Made by a program: the position numbers and the translations under genes
Assembly (NCBI RefSeq): GCF_016925535.1
Contig: NZ_CP070496.1
Span: forward strand, 2,728,001 to 2,792,000
DNA: 64,000 bases
DNA from: Natronoglycomyces albus
GTDB lineage: Bacteria; Actinomycetota; Actinomycetes; Mycobacteriales; Micromonosporaceae
Direction: 5' to 3'
The notes under the pieces: generated by a model
The model's database searches: none
Told to the model about the DNA's origin: nothing
The model's input: the letters and a program-made list of their open reading frames with translations, nothing else
In this document: positions 24,863 through 32,356 of the stretch, piece by piece
Layout: every line of letters starts with the position of its first letter
Position numbering within the stretch: position 1 is the first letter of the stretch

Positions 24863-25300
24863 ATGGAACCAGCTCGTCATCGCGTCGCCGTCTACGTCAC
24901 CCGGCAACGGCAGGGGACGACTGAATTGCTGGTCTTCGCTCACCGCGACTATCCCGAAGCGGGAATTCAAGTGCCCGCTGGCGGCGTCGATACCAACGAG
25001 ACATTGCATTCGGCGGCGACGCGGGAAGTACGCGAGGAAACTGGGATCGACGTGAGCCTCGGTGAGGCCCTCGGGGTTCAGCTGCTGCCCCATCCCACTA
25101 CTGGGCAACGGCGGATCACAGTGTTCTTTCACGCCACCACCACCCAGACGCCATCACAGTGGACACATACGGTGGTTTCGGACGGTGAGGACAACGGCCT
25201 GGTCTTCGAGTGTCGCTTCATTCCAATTGAGGAAGCCAACCTGCTGGGCGGGCTCGACGAGTGGCTGCACTTGGTGCCTAAGAACCTGGTCACCAACTAA
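24863..25300 (+). CDS. Nudix hydrolase
   Basis: 145 residues. The Nudix box is complete: G-x5-E-x7-REVREETGI in GGVDTNETLHSAATREVREE followed by TGID, about residues 40-62. Upstream VAVYVTRQRQGTTELLVFAH is the usual first strands. Hydrolyses a nucleoside diphosphate linked to another moiety; substrate not predictable. ATG at 24863 preceded by AGGGTGAG; a start at 24824 would add 13 residues. Convergent with the GNAT gene 44 bases downstream. Confidence 0.9.
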   Translation: MEPARHRVAVYVTRQRQGTTELLVFAHRDYPEAGIQVPAGGVDTNETLHSAATREVREETGIDVSLGEALGVQLLPHPTTGQRRITVFFHATTTQTPSQWTHTVVSDGEDNGLVFECRFIPIEEANLLGGLDEWLHLVPKNLVTN

Positions 25301-25343
25301 TGGAACAGCGGTGGCGAATCCCGCTCACCGCCGCCCGAGGTCC

Positions 25344-26012
25344 TCAAACGTTCTCCTCGCCGAGGAACATCGGCAAAGCCTCCTGGACTCCTTCCATCCG
25401 TACATCGATGCGGTCGCTCATTTCCCAATCGGTGCGGCTCAACCGGAAGCGGTTGGTTTCGCGCAGGCGCCCCTCGACCGCGCTGCGTTCAATCCCATCG
25501 AGCCGGTAGCCGACCTTCGCGGATACACGGTTCGAGGCCACGTTGTCGACGTAGGCGCCTGAACAAGCCTCTTCGGCACCGAGTCCAACAAAGGCAAAGT
25601 GCAGCATCGCCCGCCGCATCTCAGTGCCGATTCCCTGACCTTGGACTCGTCGGCTCAACCATGAACCCGACTTGATTTCCTTGGTCACTGAGAAGTCGCG
25701 CGCGGCAATGTCTTGCGCACCGACAATGGCACCGTCGACAAAGACGCCGAACTGCAACGACCACTTCTGCGGCGTCCAGGTGGACAACATCGACCAGTGA
25801 TGCTGCAACAGGCCGCGCCCCAGCTTCATGGGAGGCTGCGTCGACCACGGGAATATGAACGGCATCTCGTCGGCGGGGTGAATTCCCTCGATCGCCACCT
25901 GCGCCAACGCGTTCAACTCCGCAAAAGTTGGCAGGCGCATTTCCAGGCGCTGGGTGCGAATCCGAATGCCGTAGGCGGGAAAGTAGTCGTATTCCATTCC
26001 AGCATTGTCCAT
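25344..26012 (-). CDS. GNAT-family N-acetyltransferase (RimJ/RimL-like)
   Basis: About 222 residues. Characteristic pieces are GIRIRTQRLEMRLPTFAEL (N-terminal strand), GAIVGAQDIAARDF, the acetyl-CoA pyrophosphate loop SRRVQGQGIGTEMRRAML (Q/RxxGxG/A) and NVASNRVSAKVGYRLDGIE, which resembles ribosomal-protein or amino-acid acetylases. Acceptor unknown. Start placed at ATG 26012; ATG 25997 is equally plausible and neither has a strong ribosome site. Its start is close to the end of the permease gene (26 bases), so it probably shares its transcript. Confidence 0.85.
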   Translation of the reverse strand: MDNAGMEYDYFPAYGIRIRTQRLEMRLPTFAELNALAQVAIEGIHPADEMPFIFPWSTQPPMKLGRGLLQHHWSMLSTWTPQKWSLQFGVFVDGAIVGAQDIAARDFSVTKEIKSGSWLSRRVQGQGIGTEMRRAMLHFAFVGLGAEEACSGAYVDNVASNRVSAKVGYRLDGIERSAVEGRLRETNRFRLSRTDWEMSDRIDVRMEGVQEALPMFLGEENV

Positions 26013-26037
26013 TTCCAAAGCCAACTGGGCAATTGGT

Positions 26038-26985
26038 TTACCGCTTCGGCTGGCTGGGCCTATCAGGTACCGTCACAGGCGGCAACCAAGGTCCATCAGG
26101 TTTGCGGCGACGCGAAGGGGCCAGGCCGACAACGACTCCGACCCCGACCAAAATCGCTCCGATGATGTCGGCCGAACCTGGTTCCCCGGTGGCCAGCACC
26201 CAGGCCGCCGCGACGGCGCTGACCGGTGCGACGCCCGCGCACAGCCCAGCCTTATCGGCTCCGAGGCGACTGATCGCGGTGTACCACATGACGAAAGCGA
26301 CCGCAGTGACCACAACGGACAGATACAGTAGAGCGATGATTTGGGTCCGGTCTGGCATCGGCATGAAGCCTGCCCCATCCGCGATGACCCCGCTGACCAG
26401 CAACAGAGGCACCGCCAGCGCCGAGGCATAGGCCGAGACCCGCAGTGGACCGAATTTCGGCAGCAGGGGCACGGCCAGCAAGGTAAAGGCAACCTCGGCG
26501 GCAAGTGCCCCAAGCGCCCACAGGAGTCCGATGAGGCTGCCACCGCCGAAGCCCTGCATAATGGCGACGCCTGCGGTCACCACCATCGCGGCGGTGACGA
26601 GGCGAGCGCTGGGGCTATGGCGGCGCGCGATGGGGTCGGCAATGGCCAGTACTACCGGGACCCCGCCTATGATCGCGCCGACCGCGGCCGGATCGGCGTT
26701 CTTGACCGCCTCGACATAGCAAACGTTGAACGCGGCCAACCCAGTCGAACCCAACAAGGTCAAACGGCCCAGCTCTCTTCGGGTGCAGCGCAGATGCGCG
26801 ACTTTGAGAAACCACAACAACGCGAAGAGGGCGATGGCGGCGCCCGCGTAGCGCAGAGCTTGGCCGCCGAAGGTCGGATAGTCGCCAAGCGCAGCTAGCA
26901 CTGCGGCCGAGCTGCCCACGATGATCATGGCGCCCAGGGCGTACATGGTGCCAGTGACCGTCGTGGATGGGTGCGTTGCGCTCAT
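26038..26985 (-). CDS. EamA/DMT-superfamily permease
   Basis: 315 residues with ten hydrophobic helices arranged as two EamA repeats (about 10-140 and 150-290). The second repeat carries TAVAFVMWYTAISRLGADKA and GVAPVSAVAAAWVLATGEPG, the usual end of the family. These carriers move small metabolites or drugs, usually outward. The C-terminus is a short proline-rich cytoplasmic tail. The start at 26985 is on the minus strand, 38 bases from the end of trpF, whose transcript may continue into it. Confidence 0.9.
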   Translation of the reverse strand: MSATHPSTTVTGTMYALGAMIIVGSSAAVLAALGDYPTFGGQALRYAGAAIALFALLWFLKVAHLRCTRRELGRLTLLGSTGLAAFNVCYVEAVKNADPAAVGAIIGGVPVVLAIADPIARRHSPSARLVTAAMVVTAGVAIMQGFGGGSLIGLLWALGALAAEVAFTLLAVPLLPKFGPLRVSAYASALAVPLLLVSGVIADGAGFMPMPDRTQIIALLYLSVVVTAVAFVMWYTAISRLGADKAGLCAGVAPVSAVAAAWVLATGEPGSADIIGAILVGVGVVVGLAPSRRRKPDGPWLPPVTVPDRPSQPKR

Positions 26986-27023
26986 GAAACAACCCTAGTG
27001 CGGCACAACCAGATCCGCCGACG

Positions 27024-27623
27024 CTACTGGGCGCAGCGAGCCGCGGCGACGAAGCGGCGGATCAAAGAGGGGTCCTTAACCCCTCGGGTCTTCTCGACGC
27101 CGCTGGAGACGTCCACTCCCCATGGTTTGGCCTGGGCGATGGCACGAGCCACCGTGTCCGGACGCAGCCCGCCGGCGAGCAACCACTTTCCGGTTGGTCG
27201 TGAAGGCAGGCAACTCCAGTCCCATTCCTCCCCCGAACCTGGACGCGGCGAGTCCACAATCAGGTAGTCCTCGCCGAAGGCCCCGCACCTAGTATCGGCC
27301 TCGGTTGAGCCCGCGATGGCCCGCACCTGGGCGAAGGGGAGATCGCGCAGAGCTGCGAAATCGGCCTGAGTGTACGCCCCGTGCAGTTGCACGGCACGTA
27401 GCCCGACCTGCGTTGCTATCTTCCGTATTTCGTCGGGTCCCTCCTGAGCGAAAACTCCGACAGTCAAGACCGAGTCCGGTACGGCTGCGGCTAGGGATCG
27501 GGCCCGGTCGACGGTTACCTGGCGGGGGCTGGGGCTCAGGAGGAACCCGATAGCGTTGGCTCCAGCGTCAACAGCCGCCTCAACGTGGGAGAACTCCGTC
27601 AGTCCACAGATCTTCACGAACAT
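27024..27623 (-). CDS. trpF: Phosphoribosylanthranilate isomerase
   Basis: 199 residues. Third step of tryptophan synthesis: Amadori rearrangement of phosphoribosylanthranilate. MFVKICGLTEFSHVEAAVDA has the catalytic Cys in KICG; later marks are AIGFLLSPSPRQV, AVQLHG, LLAGGLRPDTV (phosphate loop) and GVDVSSGVEKTRGVKDP with the catalytic Asp. It is separated from other trp genes in this window. Unusually, the gene upstream on the same strand encodes a very Trp-rich secreted protein. Confidence 0.94.
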   Translation of the reverse strand: MFVKICGLTEFSHVEAAVDAGANAIGFLLSPSPRQVTVDRARSLAAAVPDSVLTVGVFAQEGPDEIRKIATQVGLRAVQLHGAYTQADFAALRDLPFAQVRAIAGSTEADTRCGAFGEDYLIVDSPRPGSGEEWDWSCLPSRPTGKWLLAGGLRPDTVARAIAQAKPWGVDVSSGVEKTRGVKDPSLIRRFVAAARCAQ

Positions 27624-27792
27624 GACAGGACCCTACCCCACTGTGCGTGGGCTGGGTCGGGCTTGCGGGTGTAGGTGTCGCAGGCGGCGCTGGCGCTGAG
27701 GTCGATCGGTCGCACCAGGATGTAGCTGGGACGATGGATGACGCCGGGCGCTCAGCGCCGCTAGCTGGCTAGGGAAACGGACTTAGGGCCGT

Positions 27793-28125
27793 TTACCACC
27801 AGCTCCAACCATCTTCATCCTCGTCAGTGGGGCTGACGCTCCACCAACTCCAACCATCCTCATCCTCATCGGTGGGGCTGACGCTCCACCAACTCCAACC
27901 ATCCTCATCCTCATCGGTGGGGCTGACGCTCCACCAACTCCAACCATCCTCATCGGAGTCGGCGGGTTGGAGCTCGCCGAGCTCGACCAGGGTTTTCGGT
28001 TCAATCTCAGTGGCGTGAGCGGTAGCTGGAGAGGCGATGGCGACGGCTCCGGCCGCCAGTGCGGCTGCGCTGAGGGCGGCGACGGATCGCTTGAGTGCTT
28101 TCGTGCGGGGGAGGGCGGATTTCAC
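27793..28125 (-). CDS. Secreted Trp-rich tandem-repeat protein (DEDEDGWSWWSVSPT repeats)
   Basis: 110 residues, not recognised as a known family. Residues 1-38 are a Sec signal peptide: basic start (KSALPRTKALKR), Ala-rich core, and AHA before the cut. A short acidic linker (EIEPKTLVELGELQP) follows, then three full 15-residue repeats, DSDEDGWSWWSVSPT once and DEDEDGWSWWSVSPT twice (56-100), and a final DEDEDGWSWW. The mature part is strongly acidic with twelve Trp and no Cys. GTG start at 28125 has GGAG eight bases upstream. It could be a surface or matrix peptide, a metal or cation binder, or a multi-core precursor cut between repeats. No modifying enzyme lies beside it. trpF follows 170 bases downstream. 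Confidence 0.78.
   Translation of the reverse strand: MKSALPRTKALKRSVAALSAAALAAGAVAIASPATAHATEIEPKTLVELGELQPADSDEDGWSWWSVSPTDEDEDGWSWWSVSPTDEDEDGWSWWSVSPTDEDEDGWSWW
27796..27960. repeat. 45-bp tandem repeat, 3.7 copies
   Basis: Codes for the WSWW repeats of the protein at 27793-28125. Copies are nearly identical in DNA (key bases: ACTCCAACCATCCTCATC on the plus strand), so the array is recent or kept uniform and may vary in copy number between strains. Confidence 0.9.
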
Positions 28126-28431
28126 GTTGAATCTCCATTCAAGTGTCTCGCATTCAGCGGCGCGAGGAGTGACTCAGAGGTGTCACCTGGTTCGCGCGCT
28201 CGGTACCCCGACCGTAGCAACTACATTATGGATTGTCACTAGTGGACTATTGATGCGCTTCGCGCAACTGCGTGGCCTCAATCGCCCGGCAGGCCGAATT
28301 TACGCAGGTAGACAAGTTGATGAATCCGTTGGAGCGATTCCTACCCCAGATGCGTCGCATACTTGACCATAGTCGTTCTTCCACCACTAGGAACTTCATC
28401 CGTCGCATGTATTCTTTGGAGTGAATGCCTG
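28126..28431. other. Geneless stretch upstream of the Trp-rich repeat gene
   Basis: Contains the leader and promoter of the repeat-protein gene and the downstream region of the MFS gene. A segment around 28298-28312 (TTTACGCAGGTAGAC) resembles one at 56292-56307. No ORF with protein character. Confidence 0.35.
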
Positions 28432-29763
28432 CTAGGGCGCTGTGGCCTCGGCGTGGTTCAATTGATCCGCTTCCACCCGCGCGCTCCAAAATTTTGAGCA
28501 CACCAATAGCAATGCGCTTAGCATCATGACCGCCGCTGCGATCCACAGTGCAATACTGACGCTCAATAGCTCCGCCAGGAGTCCACCCAACGGAGCCCCA
28601 ATGACAATCATGGCTCGGTTAAATGAGCGCATGGTTCCAATCATGCGGGCCAACAGGCGATCGGGGGTGACCGCGAGCCGGTATCCCGACTCCAGCGGGC
28701 TCTCAACCCCCATCGCCAGCCCAAACAGAAACTGTCCAAAGCCGGCGGACGCGGCGGCGAGCATGAGCCCAGGCGGCCAATCCAGCACCGACTGGTAGGG
28801 CTCTCCGGTGACGGCCGCATTGTCGGTCATCGCCATCGAAATCAGGGGCGCGGCGGCCAAGGCGGCGACGCCGATCGGCTGTACCAAGCGGGCGATCGAG
28901 ATCGTCCGGCCGGTGCCCCATCTCTCTCCAATCCGCAGCGAAACGGTCGTGCCGATCACGGCCCCCACCCCGGCGCAGCCGAGCACAAGACCCAGCCCCA
29001 GTGCGCCCAAGTGCAACTGGCGCAAGATCAGGAACGGCACCACGGCGCCCATCATGGAAGCACCGATAAACCAAATATGAGTACTCACTGACATGGGGCC
29101 CAATGTTGGGTGACCGTACACCCAGCGCAGCCCTTCCCCGATGCGCTTGCCGACCGTGGCTTGTTTCTCCTGTGGAGGTTCAAGATCCGGATAGGTGCTC
29201 TTGATGACCAAGAGGCATATTGCCGAGAAGTAATATGACAGCGCGTCCACCATCAGCGCGATCGGGGCGGTGACAAGGGCCACAAGAGCGCCAGCTACGG
29301 CGTTACCCGTCGTCTGCGCGACAGTCTCACTTTGTTCCAATCGGGCGTTGGCCTTCGTCACCAGCGGACGTGGAACTAGCTGCGGGATGAACGAGTGGAA
29401 GGCCGCATCGGAGACCAGAGCCAGGGTTCCCATCACGAAAACAGCGACCATGAGGCCTGGCATATTGAGCACGCCCACGATCGCGAGCACGCCAATGAGG
29501 ATCAAAACGGTACCGCGCCCAATGTCGCCAGCCACCAGCACGGTACGGCGGCGGAACTTGTCCACCCAAATGCCAGCCAGGAGGCCGAACATCAAGTACG
29601 GAGCCCACCGGGCGGCATTGACCAGGCCCTGGTCAAAGGCCGTGCCGTCCATCGTGACCACAATGAGAACGGCCAAGGCGACCGTGGTGATATAGGTGCC
29701 GAAGTCCGACACGGTAGAGGCCAGCCAAAAACCGACAAACCCTCGGTATCGCCTTAGCTTCAT
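28432..29763 (-). CDS. MFS permease
   Basis: 443 residues with about twelve hydrophobic helices. The GIWVDKFRRRTVLVAGDIGRG loop between helices 2 and 3 (GxxxDxxxRR) is the MFS signature, split here as GIWVDKFRRRTV and LVAGDIGRG. The central loop (about 195-225) is cytoplasmic. The overall shape fits the DHA3/enterobactin-exporter-like drug efflux group; substrate unknown. I use the ATG at 29763 (MKLRRYRGFVGFW) preceded by GAAGGTG. It stands between the repeat-protein gene and the HVHP protein gene, both on the same strand. Confidence 0.9.
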   Translation of the reverse strand: MKLRRYRGFVGFWLASTVSDFGTYITTVALAVLIVVTMDGTAFDQGLVNAARWAPYLMFGLLAGIWVDKFRRRTVLVAGDIGRGTVLILIGVLAIVGVLNMPGLMVAVFVMGTLALVSDAAFHSFIPQLVPRPLVTKANARLEQSETVAQTTGNAVAGALVALVTAPIALMVDALSYYFSAICLLVIKSTYPDLEPPQEKQATVGKRIGEGLRWVYGHPTLGPMSVSTHIWFIGASMMGAVVPFLILRQLHLGALGLGLVLGCAGVGAVIGTTVSLRIGERWGTGRTISIARLVQPIGVAALAAAPLISMAMTDNAAVTGEPYQSVLDWPPGLMLAAASAGFGQFLFGLAMGVESPLESGYRLAVTPDRLLARMIGTMRSFNRAMIVIGAPLGGLLAELLSVSIALWIAAAVMMLSALLLVCSKFWSARVEADQLNHAEATAP

Positions 29764-29858
29764 AGGCACCTTCTCTCTCCACTGGAGACGGTACCGGTTC
29801 ACCTAGCGTGTGGGGTATCTCCATTCGCGGCCACCGTCACGCTGACTGGCCTCATCGT

Positions 29859-30719
29859 TCAGTGACCAGAGTGGTCTTCTTCCTGATCCGCTTCAATCGT
29901 CTCCTCGGCCTCGACGGTGAACTCAGCGGTGTAGACCTCACCGTCGACCTGGAAGTCAAGATAGAGGAAGTATGTATCGACAGTCGGCGCCTGCGCATGG
30001 AACTCGACTCTCGCGTCGGGGGATGTAACGCCTTGTTCAGACTCACCCATTGGATGCACATGCAGGTAAGCCAAGTCGCTCTCGCGTAGAACCACTAGGT
30101 GGCCGTACGCCCCCAGGTAGGGCTCCAACTCCGCTACAGGCTCACCGTCGCGGCTAATGTCGAATGTCAACATCGAATCGGACCCGACGCCAAGGTCACC
30201 GCTCAGGGTGATGTCAAGTCCCCCAACTGTGGCCTGGTTCGACGGCGAGCGCTCAGAAGCGTCCTTGACATCGCCAGCCACCTCGAACGTGCGGGAGATG
30301 GTCAGCCCTTCACCGGATTCGGCGGCCACGAAGTCGGCATAGAGCCGGTAGGTTCCCGCTTGATCCCATTGCCAGGGGACCGACCAGACACCGTGAGCGT
30401 CCATGTCGGGATGGACATGGCGAAATTCCTCACCAGTGGCGTGCACAGCGATCAGGTGCAGGTCTTTTTCGTGTGACTCTTCGAATTCGGTGACGACCGA
30501 GCCGTCGGGACCACTGATGGTGAACGAGAGTTCTCCGCTGACATTGACCTCTTCGGGCGCGCTGATGGAGTCGAAAGTGAAGCCGTCTTGGGACTGCGCG
30601 AGCCCCGGCCCAGCATCGGTTTCGTCGTCGCCTGTGGCCAAGTGGGTGATGAGAACCGCTCCGGCCACCACCACGGCGGCTCCGGCGGCTATGAGGCCAA
30701 TTCTCGCGTTTGCGCGCAT
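29859..30719 (-). CDS. Membrane-anchored HVHP-motif protein, probably copper-linked
   Basis: 286 residues. One N-terminal helix (RIGLIAAGAAVVVAGAVLIT) with no clear cut site, so it is likely anchored with the body outside. Two similar beta domains follow; each contains an HVHP block (FRHVHPDMDAHG near 100 and AYLHVHPMGESE near 220). The tail ends in acidic residues and EDHSGH. Repeated His with Met nearby suggests Cu binding. Two CsoR-type boxes lie 110-160 bases upstream, supporting a copper role. I recall similar proteins annotated only as hypothetical or heavy-metal related. No csoR, copZ or copA is in the window. Confidence 0.75.
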   Translation of the reverse strand: MRANARIGLIAAGAAVVVAGAVLITHLATGDDETDAGPGLAQSQDGFTFDSISAPEEVNVSGELSFTISGPDGSVVTEFEESHEKDLHLIAVHATGEEFRHVHPDMDAHGVWSVPWQWDQAGTYRLYADFVAAESGEGLTISRTFEVAGDVKDASERSPSNQATVGGLDITLSGDLGVGSDSMLTFDISRDGEPVAELEPYLGAYGHLVVLRESDLAYLHVHPMGESEQGVTSPDARVEFHAQAPTVDTYFLYLDFQVDGEVYTAEFTVEAEETIEADQEEDHSGH

Positions 30720-30832
30720 GTTAGTTACTCACCCTCGTCGCGTTCGTTTCTCGAGCTAGCACGGGTAGGCCCCTACCGAGATGTCTTTGGGTTATGGCAG
30801 GTGCGGTGGTTGTCATTGCACTTCCTTGGTTT

Positions 30833-30882
30833 TATACCCTTAGGGGGTAGCCGTATACTAGCTTATACCCCCTAAGGGTATA
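30833..30882. promoter_or_regulatory. Paired CsoR-like copper operators
   Basis: Site A TATACCCTTAGGGGGTA (30833-30849) and site B TATACCCCCTAAGGGTATA (30864-30882) are reverse complements of each other, the form of known actinobacterial CsoR boxes (ATACCCCC/GGGTAT). They face each other across 14 bases, upstream of the HVHP gene at 30719. Confidence 0.75.
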
Positions 30883-30930
30883 GCAAGCGACTTCGCGTCA
30901 CCCCAACCTGCCCGCCAACCACCCCAGCCG

Positions 30931-31734
30931 TTAACCGAGCTTCGCCCATACGGAAATGAGCCCAATCAACTCCTGCGGCGAATCCACTTCCCGCATGACC
31001 GTGCGAGTTCCAGTGCGCGTCGCGCCTGGCACATACGAGGCCAGCTCCGCCCCAGTCGCACTAGTCATCTCGGCTTCCAGCAAGAGTCGATCGGGGATGT
31101 CCAAAACCGGATGTTCCCCATAGCGCACCGCCTGCTCAGAGGCTTGCCGAATCGCGGCGCAAGCTGCGGTGGGATGCATACTGTTAGCTGCGGTAAATCC
31201 CTCGACAGTCTTGACCTCAACCGCGGTCACCGTCGGATACACATTGCGCGCCTCCGCGCAAATGACGTCATCCCCGGAGACCAAGACCGTGGGGACTCCG
31301 CAACCAGCCGCAAACAACGAGTTGATCCGTAGCTCTGAGGCGATCTCCCCGTTCAGGCGGATTTCGGCGAACGCGGCCGAAGAGAATGAGTGCGCCAAGA
31401 CGCCGATCTGCCCGCCCGCAGCGTGATAGCCGACGAACATGGCCAGATCTACATCAGAGGTGACGCCGTTGACCATCCCGTGCGCCTTCGGACGACCGAC
31501 GACTACCCGGGCCCGCTCGTCCAGCTCATCGTGCAACAAGTTATCCATGGGGCCGTGACTGTCATTGACTGTCACCTTCGTCGCGCCACCATTAAAGGCG
31601 CCCGCAATTGCGGCATTTGCCTCCCGCGTCATCAACGCCTGCGCCCGCGCGTAGCCACTACCACCGGGGAGTACTTGCTCCTTGGTGGCGACGCCAGCGA
31701 CGCCCTCCATATCGACTGAAATATAAACATGCAT
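30931..31734 (-). CDS. M55-family D-aminopeptidase (DppA-like)
   Basis: About 267 residues of the zinc DppA family, which cuts D-amino acid peptides such as D-Ala-D-Ala and D-Ala-Gly-Gly. Metal-binding pieces are ISVDMEGVAG (Asp and Glu near residue 8-10), NDSHGPMDN (His near 60), AMFVGYHAAGG (His near 104) and the long C-terminal stretch with RDPAACAAIRQ-like helices. No signal peptide, so peptides must be imported first; no oligopeptide permease is adjacent. Start ATG at 31734; a GTG at 31743 is possible. Confidence 0.9.
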   Translation of the reverse strand: MHVYISVDMEGVAGVATKEQVLPGGSGYARAQALMTREANAAIAGAFNGGATKVTVNDSHGPMDNLLHDELDERARVVVGRPKAHGMVNGVTSDVDLAMFVGYHAAGGQIGVLAHSFSSAAFAEIRLNGEIASELRINSLFAAGCGVPTVLVSGDDVICAEARNVYPTVTAVEVKTVEGFTAANSMHPTAACAAIRQASEQAVRYGEHPVLDIPDRLLLEAEMTSATGAELASYVPGATRTGTRTVMREVDSPQELIGLISVWAKLG

Positions 31735-31771
31735 GGCTGCCACTCTTTTCTGCGCCCGGAAACTACTGATC

Positions 31772-31981
31772 TCAGTGGCAACCTACCGGCTCCCAGCCTC
31801 GGCCAACAACAGGCTGTTCAAGACTGGGCTCACAGATGGCTGTGAACCCAAACCGATTGAGTGCGAGCTCGACCGATTCCGTCCGCGTAAAAGCCTCTCC
31901 CACTAACGCCACGTCATGTGCTGTGCCTGGCCACGTGACGATCCACGGCCCGCCAAGGCGATCCCGTGGAGTAGGACGCAT
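31772..31981 (-). CDS. Possible small hypothetical protein
   Basis: 69 codons (MRPTPRDRLGGPWIVTWPGT then AHDVALVGEAFTRTESVELA...). Composition is protein-like and the frame is open between the M55 gene and the tRNA terminator. No ribosome site before ATG 31981; a TTG at 32008 is also open. TATTTT at about 31996-32001 could be a -10 for a near-leaderless message. I recognise no family. Could be chance. Confidence 0.33.
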   Translation of the reverse strand: MRPTPRDRLGGPWIVTWPGTAHDVALVGEAFTRTESVELALNRFGFTAICEPSLEQPVVGRGWEPVGCH

Positions 31982-32020
31982 TGAGGCGGGTGGGAAAATA
32001 CCTTGCAAGACAACAAAAAA

Positions 32021-32045
32021 GCCAGGACCTAAGTCCTGGCTTTTT
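32021..32045. terminator. Bidirectional intrinsic terminator
   Basis: GCCAGGAC-CTAA-GTCCTGGC (32021-32040) with T5 on the plus strand (32041-32045) and A6 before it (32015-32020), giving a T-run on the minus strand. It ends the tRNA transcript six bases after the CCA. Confidence 0.92.
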
Positions 32046-32050
32046 CTACT

Positions 32051-32127
32051 TGGTAGCGGGGATAGGATTTGAACCTACGACCTCCAGGTTATGAGCCTGG
32101 CGAGCTACCGAGCTGCTCTACCCCGCG
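32051..32127 (-). tRNA. Initiator tRNA-fMet (CAU)
   Basis: 77 nt with encoded CCA. On the minus strand it begins CGCGGGGTAGAGCAG and ends CCCCGCTACCA, anticodon CAT in CTCATAA. The mismatch at position 1:72 (C-U) marks it as the initiator, which is formylated and starts translation. The anticodon stem is CCAGG/CCTGG, so its three inner pairs are A-U, G-C, G-C in place of the usual three G-C. Followed by the terminator at 32021-32045. Confidence 0.95.
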
Positions 32128-32356
32128 TCGACTTGTTCAACACTACAGCATTCACAACCACGTCCGAAAAGGCGGGGTGCGTGAGGGCCGTCACCGTGTG
32201 TCGAATCAGCAAAACCGGAGCGTAAGCGCCATATTGCGAGGTACCGACCCGTTCATCCGCTCTGCGACAGCCGCCAAAATCGGGCTTCGAGGCCCCATTG
32301 TTGCCACGAAAGAGCGCTTCGCAATTGTTGTGACTGTGGGCACATGCGGATAAGAA

